Assembly: GCA_030017355.1 (NCBI GenBank)
Contig: JASEIR010000131.1
Coordinates: 1 to 6,509 of the forward strand
Direction: 5' to 3'
Length of the DNA: 6,509 bases
Source: Actinomycetota bacterium
GTDB lineage: Bacteria; Actinomycetota; Aquicultoria; Aquicultorales; Aquicultoraceae
Positions 1-6,350 of this stretch are shown here, one piece after another. The position numbers and the translations under genes were made by a program. The notes under the pieces are model-generated. The model searched no databases. It was not told the origin of the DNA and saw only the letters and a list, made by a program, of their open reading frames with translations. Positions within the stretch are counted from its first letter, which is position 1, and each line of letters opens with the position of its first letter.

Positions 1-1568
1 TTTATATTGTTCCTTACAACATCCATACCAACGCCTCGACCAGATATTTCAGAAACGCGCTCTGCCGTGCTAAAGCCAGATAGGAATATAAGCTCAAAGG
101 CATCTCGATCACTCATCTTCTCTGCTGCCTCCGGCGTTATAAATCCTCTTCTAATAGCTTTTTGTCTTAGCTTTTGCGGATCCATGCCCCGGCCATCATC
201 TATAACCTCTACTACTATATAGTTCTCTTCATTCCTAGCGCAGAGATAAATATTGCCTTGAGCTGGCTTCCCAGCCTTTTTCCTCTCATTAGGCAGCTCA
301 ATACCATGGTCGATAGCATTTCTTAATATATGAATTAGTGGGTCGCTTATCTCTTCTAAAACAGACCGGTCGATCTCTGTTTCTTGTCCTTTGATAACAA
401 AATTTATTTCCTTGCCAGTATTTCGAGCTAGATCTCTGACTAGCCTTGGGAATTTGTTGAACACTTGCTCAATAGGAAGCATTCTTGCACGCATTACTTC
501 TTCCTGAAGCTCATTTGTTATCTGCCCAATCTGCGCTGTAACCTCATTTAATGTTCCGCTTATTTCGTCATAGCGGCCGTTATCTGCAAGCTCAGCACCA
601 ATCTGCAGAAGCCTTGTCTTTCCAATAACTAATTCGCCCACTAAGTTCATCAAGTGATCAAGCCTTTCAACGTCAACTCTTACAGTTTTAACAGCTGACG
701 ATTTCATCTGCTTAATTTCCTGCGGGCTCTTCCCACGAGCTGCAGGGCCTAAATCCGCTACTCTCTCATCAACAACTGCTTCGTCGCTAGTTTCCGCGTC
801 AGAATCTTTCTCCTGCATAGTTTCCATCTGATACGGCCTTATAGTGCATGCAGATAGTTCAGATACGGCTTTAATAACACTCTCTATTCTTGTCTGATCT
901 TCGCTGGAGACAAAAACTATCTCTGCGCTAAAACCGCAATCTCCGCTTTCTATGGTTTTAATATCTGGGTTAGACTTAATAATTTTGCCAAGCGACTGCA
1001 GTTCTTCAACTACCTGGTAAAGCCTTACCGAAGGCATTGGGCAATCACTTGCTACGGTAACACTGACAAGAAAAGCTTGTTGGCCTGCGATTTCCGCTCT
1101 ATTTATCATGTGTATTTCATCTTGATCAAGAGATAAAGCTAAAGGATTCTCTTTAACCTTTTGGTCTTGAGAAGTACCATTTGAAAACGCTTGGATTTTC
1201 TGGCATAGAACTCCAACTTCAACGTCGCTTGCTTTTAGTGTCACACATTCATTTTTAAGAGCTTTTAATGCGTCAACGCAATTAAGTAGAAGGTCTACGA
1301 GCTCTGTTGTAATCACCAGTTCATTTTTCCTGAGTTTGTCGAATAGAGTCTCTACAGCATGCGTAAGTTCGGCCATTCGCTCGTGCCCTAACATTCCTGA
1401 GGAGCCCTTCAATGTATGGGCAGCACGAAATATCTCTTGTATGAGTTCTGGATCATGGCCTTCTTTTTCCAAGCGAAGAATATTATCATCAAGCTGTTGT
1501 ATTAACTCTTCTGCTTCTTGAATAAATACCTTTAGATCTTCAGGTGAAGCATCAAATACTAGGTCCAT
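1..1568 (-). CDS. cheA: Chemotaxis histidine kinase CheA (C-terminus beyond window)
   Basis: CheA is the cytoplasmic kinase that autophosphorylates in response to chemoreceptors and passes phosphate to CheY and CheB. The frame reads without interruption for 522 codons from ATG at 1568 to the left edge. P1 (about 1-105) carries the phospho-acceptor His51 in the motif AAHTLKGSSG. A P2-like response-regulator-binding domain spans about 164-247, recognisable by CPMPSVRLYQVVEEL and SNPDI. The P3 dimerisation helices begin near 293, with LVGELVIGKTRL. The P4 ATPase has an N box (LRNAIDHGIE, 415-424), a G1 box (DDGRGMD, 457-463), an F-box-like FLSGFSTAE (495-503) and a G2 box (GRGVGMDVV, 510-518), so it looks catalytically competent. 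The P5 CheW-like domain should lie to the left; the family is usually about 650-700 residues. The start is supported by GGGAG at 1574-1578, five bases upstream. It follows cheW by 74 bases and is probably cotranscribed with it. Confidence 0.97.
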   Translation of the reverse strand, partial: MDLVFDASPEDLKVFIQEAEELIQQLDDNILRLEKEGHDPELIQEIFRAAHTLKGSSGMLGHERMAELTHAVETLFDKLRKNELVITTELVDLLLNCVDALKALKNECVTLKASDVEVGVLCQKIQAFSNGTSQDQKVKENPLALSLDQDEIHMINRAEIAGQQAFLVSVTVASDCPMPSVRLYQVVEELQSLGKIIKSNPDIKTIESGDCGFSAEIVFVSSEDQTRIESVIKAVSELSACTIRPYQMETMQEKDSDAETSDEAVVDERVADLGPAARGKSPQEIKQMKSSAVKTVRVDVERLDHLMNLVGELVIGKTRLLQIGAELADNGRYDEISGTLNEVTAQIGQITNELQEEVMRARMLPIEQVFNKFPRLVRDLARNTGKEINFVIKGQETEIDRSVLEEISDPLIHILRNAIDHGIELPNERKKAGKPAQGNIYLCARNEENYIVVEVIDDGRGMDPQKLRQKAIRRGFITPEAAEKMSDRDAFELIFLSGFSTAERVSEISGRGVGMDVVRNNI

Positions 1569-1592
1569 GGTTACTCCCACAATCTACGAGCC

Positions 1593-1612
1593 TACAAGCA
1601 AAGCAACTTGTA
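1593..1612 (-). other. Weak hairpin in the cheW-cheA gap
   Basis: The 74-base gap between cheW and cheA contains a perfect 6-base inverted repeat, TACAAG at 1593-1598 and CTTGTA at 1607-1612, around an 8-base loop. No T tract follows in the direction of transcription, so it does not look like an intrinsic terminator. It could be an mRNA processing or stability element, or chance. Confidence 0.25.
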
Positions 1613-1642
1613 AGTTAAAGAGCTTTTTATTAAAGCAGCAAG

Positions 1643-2131
1643 CTATGCAACTTGCGAAAGGTCCTCCATCTCATTAATTGGAGTTGCTCCCATCTCAACC
1701 AGTAGCTTGCTTAGATCAAGCAGCATTACTAATCTGTCTTCAACTTTTCCTATGCCTTTTAAGTATTGCGAACCAACGCTTTCAATAATGGTTGACGGCG
1801 GCTCAATTGCATCTGATGAAAGCCTTAATACCTCAGATACTGCGTCGACAATCATGCCCACAGTATTTCCAAGAACGTTTACGACTACAATACGGGTGGC
1901 TTTTGTCTCTTCGTTAACGGCAAAGCCAAATCTTTCCCTTAAATCAACTACGGGGATTACTTTACCCCTTAAATTGATTACACCCTTGACATACATTGGA
2001 GCCTTTGGTACCTCAGTAATTGGCTGAAGCCTTATTATTTCTTGAACTAGCGATATATCAATGCCAAACGACTCACTGCCGACCTCAAATACCACCAATT
2101 GGTATTGCTCAGAGCTTCGCTCTACACCCAT
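1643..2131 (-). CDS. cheW: Chemotaxis coupling protein CheW
   Basis: CheW is a small soluble scaffold that links CheA to methyl-accepting chemoreceptors and helps build the receptor arrays. The 162-residue product is the usual length for a single CheW domain. It opens with the beta strand QLVVFEVGSESFGIDI (about 11-26). It contains the family hallmark VINLRGKVIPVVDLRERFG (51-69), whose NLRG region lies at the receptor and kinase interface in characterised CheW. It continues with GMIVDAVSEVLRL (92-104) and the late conserved stretch YLKGIGKVEDRLVMLLDL (123-140). The ATG at 2131 is preceded by an excellent ribosome binding site, AAAGGAGG at 2140-2147, eight bases upstream. It is the first gene of a minus-strand unit continuing into cheA and is preceded by a sigma-28-like promoter at 2177-2203. 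A divergent coupling paralogue such as CheV is unlikely because there is no receiver domain. Confidence 0.97.
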   Translation of the reverse strand: MGVERSSEQYQLVVFEVGSESFGIDISLVQEIIRLQPITEVPKAPMYVKGVINLRGKVIPVVDLRERFGFAVNEETKATRIVVVNVLGNTVGMIVDAVSEVLRLSSDAIEPPSTIIESVGSQYLKGIGKVEDRLVMLLDLSKLLVEMGATPINEMEDLSQVA

Positions 2132-2176
2132 AATTAAAACCTCCTTTATGACGCCTGGGCTCTATGAATACTTATT

Positions 2177-2203
2177 GTATCGTCCCAATCCTGAGCCTCT
2201 TTA
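2177..2203 (-). promoter_or_regulatory. Sigma-28 (SigD/FliA)-like promoter of cheW-cheA
   Basis: Read on the minus strand, TAAA (2203-2200) is followed after exactly 15 bases by GACGATAC (2184-2177). The flagellar sigma-28 consensus is TAAA, a 15-base spacer, then GCCGATAA; the -10 part matches at 6 of 8 positions, including the CGATA core. Transcription would start near 2169-2170 and leave a leader of about 38 bases that ends in a strong cheW ribosome binding site. Chemotaxis genes are classic late targets of this sigma factor. TACAAT overlaps the element and could serve as a sigma-A -10, but no -35 sits at the proper distance. Confidence 0.65.
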
Positions 2204-2309
2204 GCGAATCTTGCCACACAATTAGAACTCTGGCATTTCTTACCTTTGGGTTAACTAATCGTCTGGGTGATACTATGGGTTTAGGAAAAGGCTTGTTAGT
2301 CCTATAGTT

Positions 2310-2343
2310 TGCTTAAGGGCCTAAGCACAAGCGTATGGTGCTT
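2310..2343. promoter_or_regulatory. Nested inverted repeats upstream of fliO
   Basis: TGCTTA (2310-2315) is complementary to TAAGCA (2322-2327) across a 6-base loop. The overlapping segment AAGCAC (2323-2328) is complementary to GTGCTT (2338-2343) across 9 bases. The central TAAGCAC can therefore pair with either flank, but not both at once. The downstream repeat abuts the candidate -35 element at 2342. This could be an operator for a dimeric regulator of the fliO operon, or alternative RNA stems if transcribed. The stems are short and may be coincidental. Confidence 0.3.
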
Positions 2344-2370
2344 GCATTAGTAAGTTAATTCTGGGATATT
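2342..2370 (+). promoter_or_regulatory. Weak sigma-A-like promoter candidate for fliO operon
   Basis: TTGCAT (2342-2347) and GATATT (2365-2370) are separated by 17 bases, with an extended -10 TG at 2362-2363. Only 3 of 6 and 4 of 6 positions match consensus, so this is tentative. Transcription from here would give a leader of about 135 bases before fliO. The operon may instead be read from a promoter I cannot recognise. Confidence 0.28.
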
Positions 2371-2512
2371 TATAACGATGGCAGTGCTTATTTTGCTACT
2401 GCTAGCATCTCTAATTAAAACTAGATAATCTATAGTAAAAGCAAAAATATACCAGAGTCACTTAAAAATTTACGGCAGAATTTAAAGATTGAAGGAAGCA
2501 GGATAAGTAGCC

Positions 2513-3427
2513 ATGAATGCCGATAGGGCCAGAAAAACCATTATATTATTACTCGTTCTTCTTTTTGTTGTCTATCTTACAGGCCACTCTGTTGCAGAAC
2601 CAATAAATCCCTCAACTAGTCAAAACGAGGGCAAAGCAATTAGTAAGCCTGTTACTTCAGAGCCCCCATCAAGAGACTCCACCGTTACAGGTTTCTCTGT
2701 TGCCAGTAAGGAAAGCACGGATAATGCTGGGGCTTTGACCAAAGATAGCAAGAAAGATGGGGCCGCCCAGAAGCTTACTTCTTCATCAAAGGAGGCAAGT
2801 GAGAAACTTCAGCTAGATGACTATGAGGACCCAGGCAAGCCGAAGGAAAAACGCAATACTTTTGTCCAGTTTCTTTTTTCGGTACTGGATGTAATCAAGT
2901 ATTTATTCTATCTAATTGTTGTCCTTGCTATTGGCTTTCTAGCCATTTATGGCGTCAAGATTTTTACAACTAAGTACAATACATTTGCTGGCGGAGGGCA
3001 GGAGCTAATAAATATTCTTGATATCAGGTATCTTGCTCCTGGTAAAGCTATATGCCTTGTCGAAATAGCCGGCAAGGTTCTAGCTCTGGGGTTAAGCGGG
3101 AATAATATAAACCTTCTTTCGGAATTTGTGAATCCCGAGCAGGTAGATGCGTTAAAACAAGTTGCTTTGCAAAAGCCACAGCCACTTAAGCCATTTCAGG
3201 TCTATCTCAGGCGGTTTACCAAGCGGTTTTCCAGCACATCTTCATATAGTTCTGAGAATTATGTAAACACCCACACTAGAGCAGACGAAAACAGCATGCA
3301 CTGGAAAGATAGCTTGCGCGCAACCGGAGAAAACATAAGTAAGCTGTTAGAGGATATCAAAAATCAGGATAGCAAACGAAGCCGGCCAAAACCAGACTCA
3401 AGTGACAGAGGTGAGCAAAATCGATGA
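2513..3427 (+). CDS. fliO: Flagellar biosynthesis protein FliO, long form with signal peptide
   Basis: FliO is a membrane protein that stabilises FliP and helps it assemble into the export gate. The assignment rests on position directly before fliP and on architecture. Residues 1-28 look like a signal peptide (basic NADRARK, a hydrophobic core at 9-22, then SVA before EP). Residues 29-115 are a polar Ser/Thr/Lys-rich segment. Residues about 116-150 are strongly hydrophobic and hold the membrane helix. Residues about 160-218 resemble the FliO domain (GGQELINILDIRYLAPGKA, LVEIAGKVLALGLS, then LLSEF). A basic, polar tail fills 220-304. At 304 residues it is clearly longer than B. subtilis FliO (about 220) or enterobacterial FliO (about 125). 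The signal peptide plus outer domain is the B. subtilis FliO/FliZ layout. The ATG at 2513 has AGGA nine bases upstream. The stop overlaps the fliP start by ATGA, suggesting translational coupling. Confidence 0.88.
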   Translation: MNADRARKTIILLLVLLFVVYLTGHSVAEPINPSTSQNEGKAISKPVTSEPPSRDSTVTGFSVASKESTDNAGALTKDSKKDGAAQKLTSSSKEASEKLQLDDYEDPGKPKEKRNTFVQFLFSVLDVIKYLFYLIVVLAIGFLAIYGVKIFTTKYNTFAGGGQELINILDIRYLAPGKAICLVEIAGKVLALGLSGNNINLLSEFVNPEQVDALKQVALQKPQPLKPFQVYLRRFTKRFSSTSSYSSENYVNTHTRADENSMHWKDSLRATGENISKLLEDIKNQDSKRSRPKPDSSDRGEQNR

Positions 3428-4215
3428 CTAGTGCTTCACCTCGTTTGAGATTTTGTTTGAAGGTAAGCATATTAGTCATTGCTCTCTTGATTACAGTGAT
3501 GATGGGTTATGTATCTGCCGAGCCTGCTGCTCCTAATTTTCCTCTGCCAAAGCTCTCATTCGGTGTTGAATCCGCTAAAAGCCCGCAGGATGTAGCGGTA
3601 AGTCTTCAAGTTCTTCTACTACTTACCGTTTTGACACTTGCGCCTGCACTTTTAATAATGGTCACATCTTTTACAAGAATAGTCATTGTCCTTGCTTTTA
3701 TAAGAAATGCGCTAGGCACTCAGCAAATTCCCCCAACGCAGGTGTTAATCGGCCTAGCTCTTTTCCTAACTTTTTTCGTGATGGCTCCGATTTTTGCCCA
3801 AATCAATGATAATGCAATCAAGCCATATACAAACAACAGCATAACATACGAGCAAGCATATGAAAGAGCATCCGAGCCGATTAGAGAATTTATGTTTAAA
3901 CAAACGCGAGAAAAAGACCTGGCTCTTTTCGTTCATTTAGCGAAGATCAAACGCCCAAAAACAAGAGCAGACGTGCCTACATATGTGTTGATACCCTCCT
4001 TTATAATTAGCGAGCTTCGGGCTGCGTTTATAATTGGTTTTCTAATCTTTATACCGTTTCTAATAATCGACATGGTGGTTGCTAGTGTCCTTATGTCTAT
4101 GGGTATGCTAATGGTGCCACCGGTTATGATATCGCTGCCACTTAAGATACTGCTTTTCGTTCTAGTTGATGGCTGGCACCTTGTTACAAGAGCACTAGTT
4201 ATGGGGTTTAACTAA
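3424..4215 (+). CDS. fliP: Flagellar export gate protein FliP
   Basis: FliP forms the pentameric core of the FliP-FliQ-FliR channel through which rod, hook and filament subunits are exported. The 263-residue product has an N-terminal signal peptide (hydrophobic core about 13-27, GYVSA before EP), as is usual for FliP. Helices follow at about 58-80 and 84-125, with the conserved ITSFTRI-like stretch MVTSFTRIVIVLAFIRNALGT (79-99) and PPTQVLIGLALFLTFFVMAP (103-122). A polar extracytoplasmic segment covers about 127-183. The C-terminal part carries the family signatures PSFIISELRAAF (191-202) and PPVMISLPLKILLFVLVDGW (232-251). The start overlaps the fliO stop (ATGA), with AGGTGA at 3409-3414 nine bases upstream. 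All expected regions are present and nothing suggests decay. The symbols fliO to flhB are used rather than their virulence-injectisome homologues because of the flagellar and chemotaxis context. Confidence 0.98.
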   Translation: MTSASPRLRFCLKVSILVIALLITVMMGYVSAEPAAPNFPLPKLSFGVESAKSPQDVAVSLQVLLLLTVLTLAPALLIMVTSFTRIVIVLAFIRNALGTQQIPPTQVLIGLALFLTFFVMAPIFAQINDNAIKPYTNNSITYEQAYERASEPIREFMFKQTREKDLALFVHLAKIKRPKTRADVPTYVLIPSFIISELRAAFIIGFLIFIPFLIIDMVVASVLMSMGMLMVPPVMISLPLKILLFVLVDGWHLVTRALVMGFN

Positions 4216-4220
4216 TTGAA

Positions 4221-4224
4221 GGAG
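4221..4224 (+). promoter_or_regulatory. Ribosome binding site deciding the fliQ start
   Basis: GGAG, within the larger GAAGGAG, ends eight bases before the ATG at 4233. The in-frame GTG at 4224 overlaps this site itself, so it cannot be the start served by it. Choosing the ATG gives FliQ its standard 89 residues. Confidence 0.8.
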
Positions 4225-4232
4225 TGAGAGAT

Positions 4233-4502
4233 ATGACAGATGCCCTGGCGATGGAGCTTGGAAGAAATGCGTTGGTACTTACACTTCAGATCTCGCTTCC
4301 AATTCTCCTTTTCAGCTTGGTTGCCGGTTTGGTGGTTAGCATCCTGCAAGCAGTAACGCAAATACAGGAATTTACTTTGACCTTTATCCCGAAGGTTCTT
4401 GCAACCATACTTGCCCTTGCGCTTTTTGGCTCCTGGATGCTTAACCTTATAGTTAGCTTTACAACCAATCTATTTGTTAACCTACCAAATTACCTCAAGT
4501 GA
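4233..4502 (+). CDS. fliQ: Flagellar export gate protein FliQ
   Basis: FliQ is a two-helix membrane protein, four copies of which wrap the FliP-FliR core of the export gate. From the ATG at 4233 the product is 89 residues, the usual family length. It shows two hydrophobic helical segments, about 14-39 and 54-80. Between them is the conserved QAVTQIQEFTLTFIPK (39-54), the family hallmark in which the polar QIQE turn joins the helices. An upstream in-frame GTG (4224) would add three residues but lies inside the ribosome binding site, so I reject it. It follows fliP by 17 bases, and its TGA overlaps the likely ribosome binding site of fliR. Confidence 0.97.
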   Translation: MTDALAMELGRNALVLTLQISLPILLFSLVAGLVVSILQAVTQIQEFTLTFIPKVLATILALALFGSWMLNLIVSFTTNLFVNLPNYLK

Positions 4503-4505
4503 GGA
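4501..4505 (+). promoter_or_regulatory. Ribosome binding site deciding the fliR start
   Basis: GAGGA overlaps the fliQ stop codon and sits ten bases before the ATG at 4516. This spacing is slightly long but workable, and it suggests fliQ and fliR are translationally coupled. No comparable site precedes the in-frame ATG at 4474 inside fliQ. Confidence 0.6.
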
Positions 4506-4515
4506 ACGGTGTGGG

Positions 4516-5286
4516 ATGGACATATTGCAGCCTGACGGCAAACACTTATTAACATTTTTGCTCGTGCTAACCCGTGTTTCAGGCGTATTTTTCCTAGCTC
4601 CAATCCTAGGAAACCGAAACATCCCTGTCCAGGTAAAAATTGGCCTGGCTTTGATGACATCATTAGCACTATTTCCTTTTGTTGCAAGCCCTAACATAAG
4701 CCCATCAATTAACATGATCAACTATGCTCTCCTAATTGCAAAAGAATTTACCGTGGGAGCAATTATAGGCTTTACGGCAAGTATGGTTTTTATGGGATTT
4801 TTACTTGCAGGACAGATAATCGATTTCCAAATGGGTTTTGGTATGGTAAATGTTATCGACCCTTTAAGCAACATATCGATATCTCTCATTGGCCAGTTTA
4901 AAAATCTCCTTGCTTTGCTTGTTTTCCTAGCCATAAATGGCCACTACTTTTTGCTGACAGCTCTTGACAAAAGCTTTGATATAGTTCCGCTTACAACATT
5001 TGCTTTTACACCTGCAGTTACTGGCAACTTTATCAATATGGTTGTTAATATGTTTATCATTGGTTTAAAAATTGGCGGGCCAGCAATTGGAGTTTTATTT
5101 ATAACTGACCTTGCTATTGGTATTGTCGCAAGAACAGTCCCGCAAATGAACGTCTTTATAGTTGGAATACCGCTAAAAATTGCTATAGCCTTTGCAACCC
5201 TTATTGCTATGCTTACCTTTTTCTTTGTATATGTTGAGAGAATTTTTGGTCAGATGCCTGAGCAACTGCTTAGATCGATCAGATAG
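4516..5286 (+). CDS. fliR: Flagellar export gate protein FliR
   Basis: FliR is the single-copy subunit that completes the FliP-FliQ-FliR export channel in the basal body. From ATG 4516 the product is 256 residues, normal for the family, and hydrophobic almost throughout with several membrane segments. Recognisable landmarks are the start MDILQ with LLVLTRVSGVFFLAPILGNR (15-34) and IPVQVKIGLAL (36-46), the central GFGMVNVIDP (107-116), and the C-terminal ARTVPQMNVFIVGIPLKI (205-222). A start at 4474 would be in frame and overlap fliQ by 29 bases, but the added residues do not resemble FliR and lack a ribosome binding site, so the later ATG is preferred. It is not fused to FlhB, unlike the FliR-FlhB fusions known in some Clostridia. 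flhB begins 14 bases after its stop. Confidence 0.96.
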   Translation: MDILQPDGKHLLTFLLVLTRVSGVFFLAPILGNRNIPVQVKIGLALMTSLALFPFVASPNISPSINMINYALLIAKEFTVGAIIGFTASMVFMGFLLAGQIIDFQMGFGMVNVIDPLSNISISLIGQFKNLLALLVFLAINGHYFLLTALDKSFDIVPLTTFAFTPAVTGNFINMVVNMFIIGLKIGGPAIGVLFITDLAIGIVARTVPQMNVFIVGIPLKIAIAFATLIAMLTFFFVYVERIFGQMPEQLLRSIR

Positions 5287-5300
5287 GGGCTTTAAATACT

Positions 5301-6350
5301 ATGGATAGAGGATCAAGAACAGAAAAGGCAACACCTAAGCGAAGATCAGAAGTAAGAAAGAAGGGCCAAGTTGCAAGGAGCATGGAGGTTAACTCTGCTC
5401 TTATAATTTTAGCAATTCTTATTGCCATAAAATCATTTGGCCAAGGTATATATGAGAGCTTAAGCGATCTTATGCGGTTCTTCTTATCAAATCCATCCTC
5501 CATCGAAATAAACGACAAGGTAATCTCAGATCTTATGCTTAATCTTTCATTGTTCTTCTTAAAAACTATTCTACCAATAACTGCTATTGCCCTATTGGTT
5601 GGTATAACTGCAAGTATTGCCCAAATCGGCTTCTTATTTACTCCAAAACCTCTTGTCCCTGATCTAAAAAAGATTGATCCTATATCTGGCATTTCAAGAC
5701 TTTTTTCTGCCAGAGCTTTAGTCGAACTTTTAAAGTCCATAATCAAGATAGTGGTGGTTGGTTATATTGCATATCTAGTCATAAAAGACCGTTATCCTGA
5801 GATGATTCTTACCATGGACATGGACATCTGGCATATGCTAGCTACATTTGGCTCAATAACATATGAAATTGGCATTAAAACAGGAATTGCTCTATTAATC
5901 ATCGCGGCATTTGACTATGCATTTCAACGGTACAGCTTTGAGAAAAGCATAAGGATGACTAAGCAGGAGGTAAAAGAGGAACTTAAGCAATCTGAAGGTG
6001 ATCCCCAGATTAAGGCAAAGATAAAACGAAAGCAAATGGAAATAGCCACAAGAAGAATGATGCAGGCCGTGGCAGAAGCAGATGTAGTCATTACAAACCC
6101 AGTAAAATTAGCTGTTGCAATAAAATATGATGCTGAAACGATGAATGCACCTAAAGTTGTGGCAAAAGGCCAACGCTTAGTTGCAGAAAGAATCAGGGAG
6201 ATCGCCAAGGAAAATAACGTTCCTATTGTAGAAGATAAAGTGCTTGCGCAAGCACTTTATAAATCCGTGGAAATCGGTCAAGAGATTCCTTACAATCTAT
6301 ACAAAGCGGTTGCAGAGATTCTTGCCTATGTCTATCAGCTTAACAAATAG
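5301..6350 (+). CDS. flhB: Flagellar export switch protein FlhB with variant NPVK cleavage motif
   Basis: FlhB is the export-gate subunit that switches the apparatus from rod/hook to filament substrates. The 349-residue product begins with the typical cytoplasmic RTEKATPKRRSEVRKKGQVARS (6-27). Four membrane regions follow, about 31-48, 80-113, 140-163 and 188-206. The cytoplasmic domain has the linker TKQEVKEELKQSEGDPQIKAKI (220-241) and RRMMQAV (251-257). In characterised FlhB the chain cleaves itself between Asn and Pro of NPTH. Here residues 266-269 read NPVK (bases 6096-6107), so Asn and Pro remain while Thr and His are replaced. Flanking DVVITNP and LAVAIKYD are otherwise normal, and the end (PKVVAKGQRLVAERIREIA, then IPYNLYKAVAEILAYVY) is canonical. 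Whether cleavage still occurs cannot be told from sequence. The ribosome binding site is modest: AGGGG at 5285-5289, eleven bases upstream, overlapping the fliR stop. Confidence 0.97.
   Translation: MDRGSRTEKATPKRRSEVRKKGQVARSMEVNSALIILAILIAIKSFGQGIYESLSDLMRFFLSNPSSIEINDKVISDLMLNLSLFFLKTILPITAIALLVGITASIAQIGFLFTPKPLVPDLKKIDPISGISRLFSARALVELLKSIIKIVVVGYIAYLVIKDRYPEMILTMDMDIWHMLATFGSITYEIGIKTGIALLIIAAFDYAFQRYSFEKSIRMTKQEVKEELKQSEGDPQIKAKIKRKQMEIATRRMMQAVAEADVVITNPVKLAVAIKYDAETMNAPKVVAKGQRLVAERIREIAKENNVPIVEDKVLAQALYKSVEIGQEIPYNLYKAVAEILAYVYQLNK

Larger units (their letters stand above)
2204..2512. other. Divergent intergenic region, non-coding
   Basis: No convincing gene is present between the cheW promoter and fliO. 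The stretch holds a cluster of short inverted repeats (2310-2343), a weak sigma-A-like promoter facing fliO (2342-2370), a small perfect palindrome TAGAT-a-ATCTA (2422-2432) that could be an operator, and the fliO ribosome binding site AGGA (2500-2503, nine bases before the ATG). I found no match to the sigma-54 pattern on the strands I read, and no recognised riboswitch such as a cyclic-di-GMP sensor. Confidence 0.6.

Noticed and set aside
7..222. Plus-strand open frame opposite cheA (71 codons)
   Set aside because: It is antisense to the conserved ATPase boxes of CheA and shows no domain or ribosome binding site.
1707..2027. Plus-strand open frame opposite cheW (106 codons)
   Set aside because: It is the antisense of a clear CheW gene, has no recognisable protein features, and is best explained as a shadow frame.
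2226..2250. TGGCAT as a sigma-54 -24 element
   Set aside because: The required GC of the -12 element is missing at the proper distance.
2519..2526. GCCGATAG at the fliO start resembling a sigma-28 -10 element
   Set aside because: It lies inside the coding sequence after the start codon, and no TAAA occurs 14-16 bases upstream.
4474..4515. A longer fliR beginning at ATG 4474 inside fliQ
   Set aside because: It adds 14 residues unlike any FliR N-terminus, overlaps fliQ by 29 bases and lacks a ribosome binding site; MDILQ at 4516 fits the family.
5279..5746. Minus-strand open frame opposite flhB (155 codons)
   Set aside because: It lies wholly antisense to conserved FlhB residues; codon constraint there belongs to flhB.
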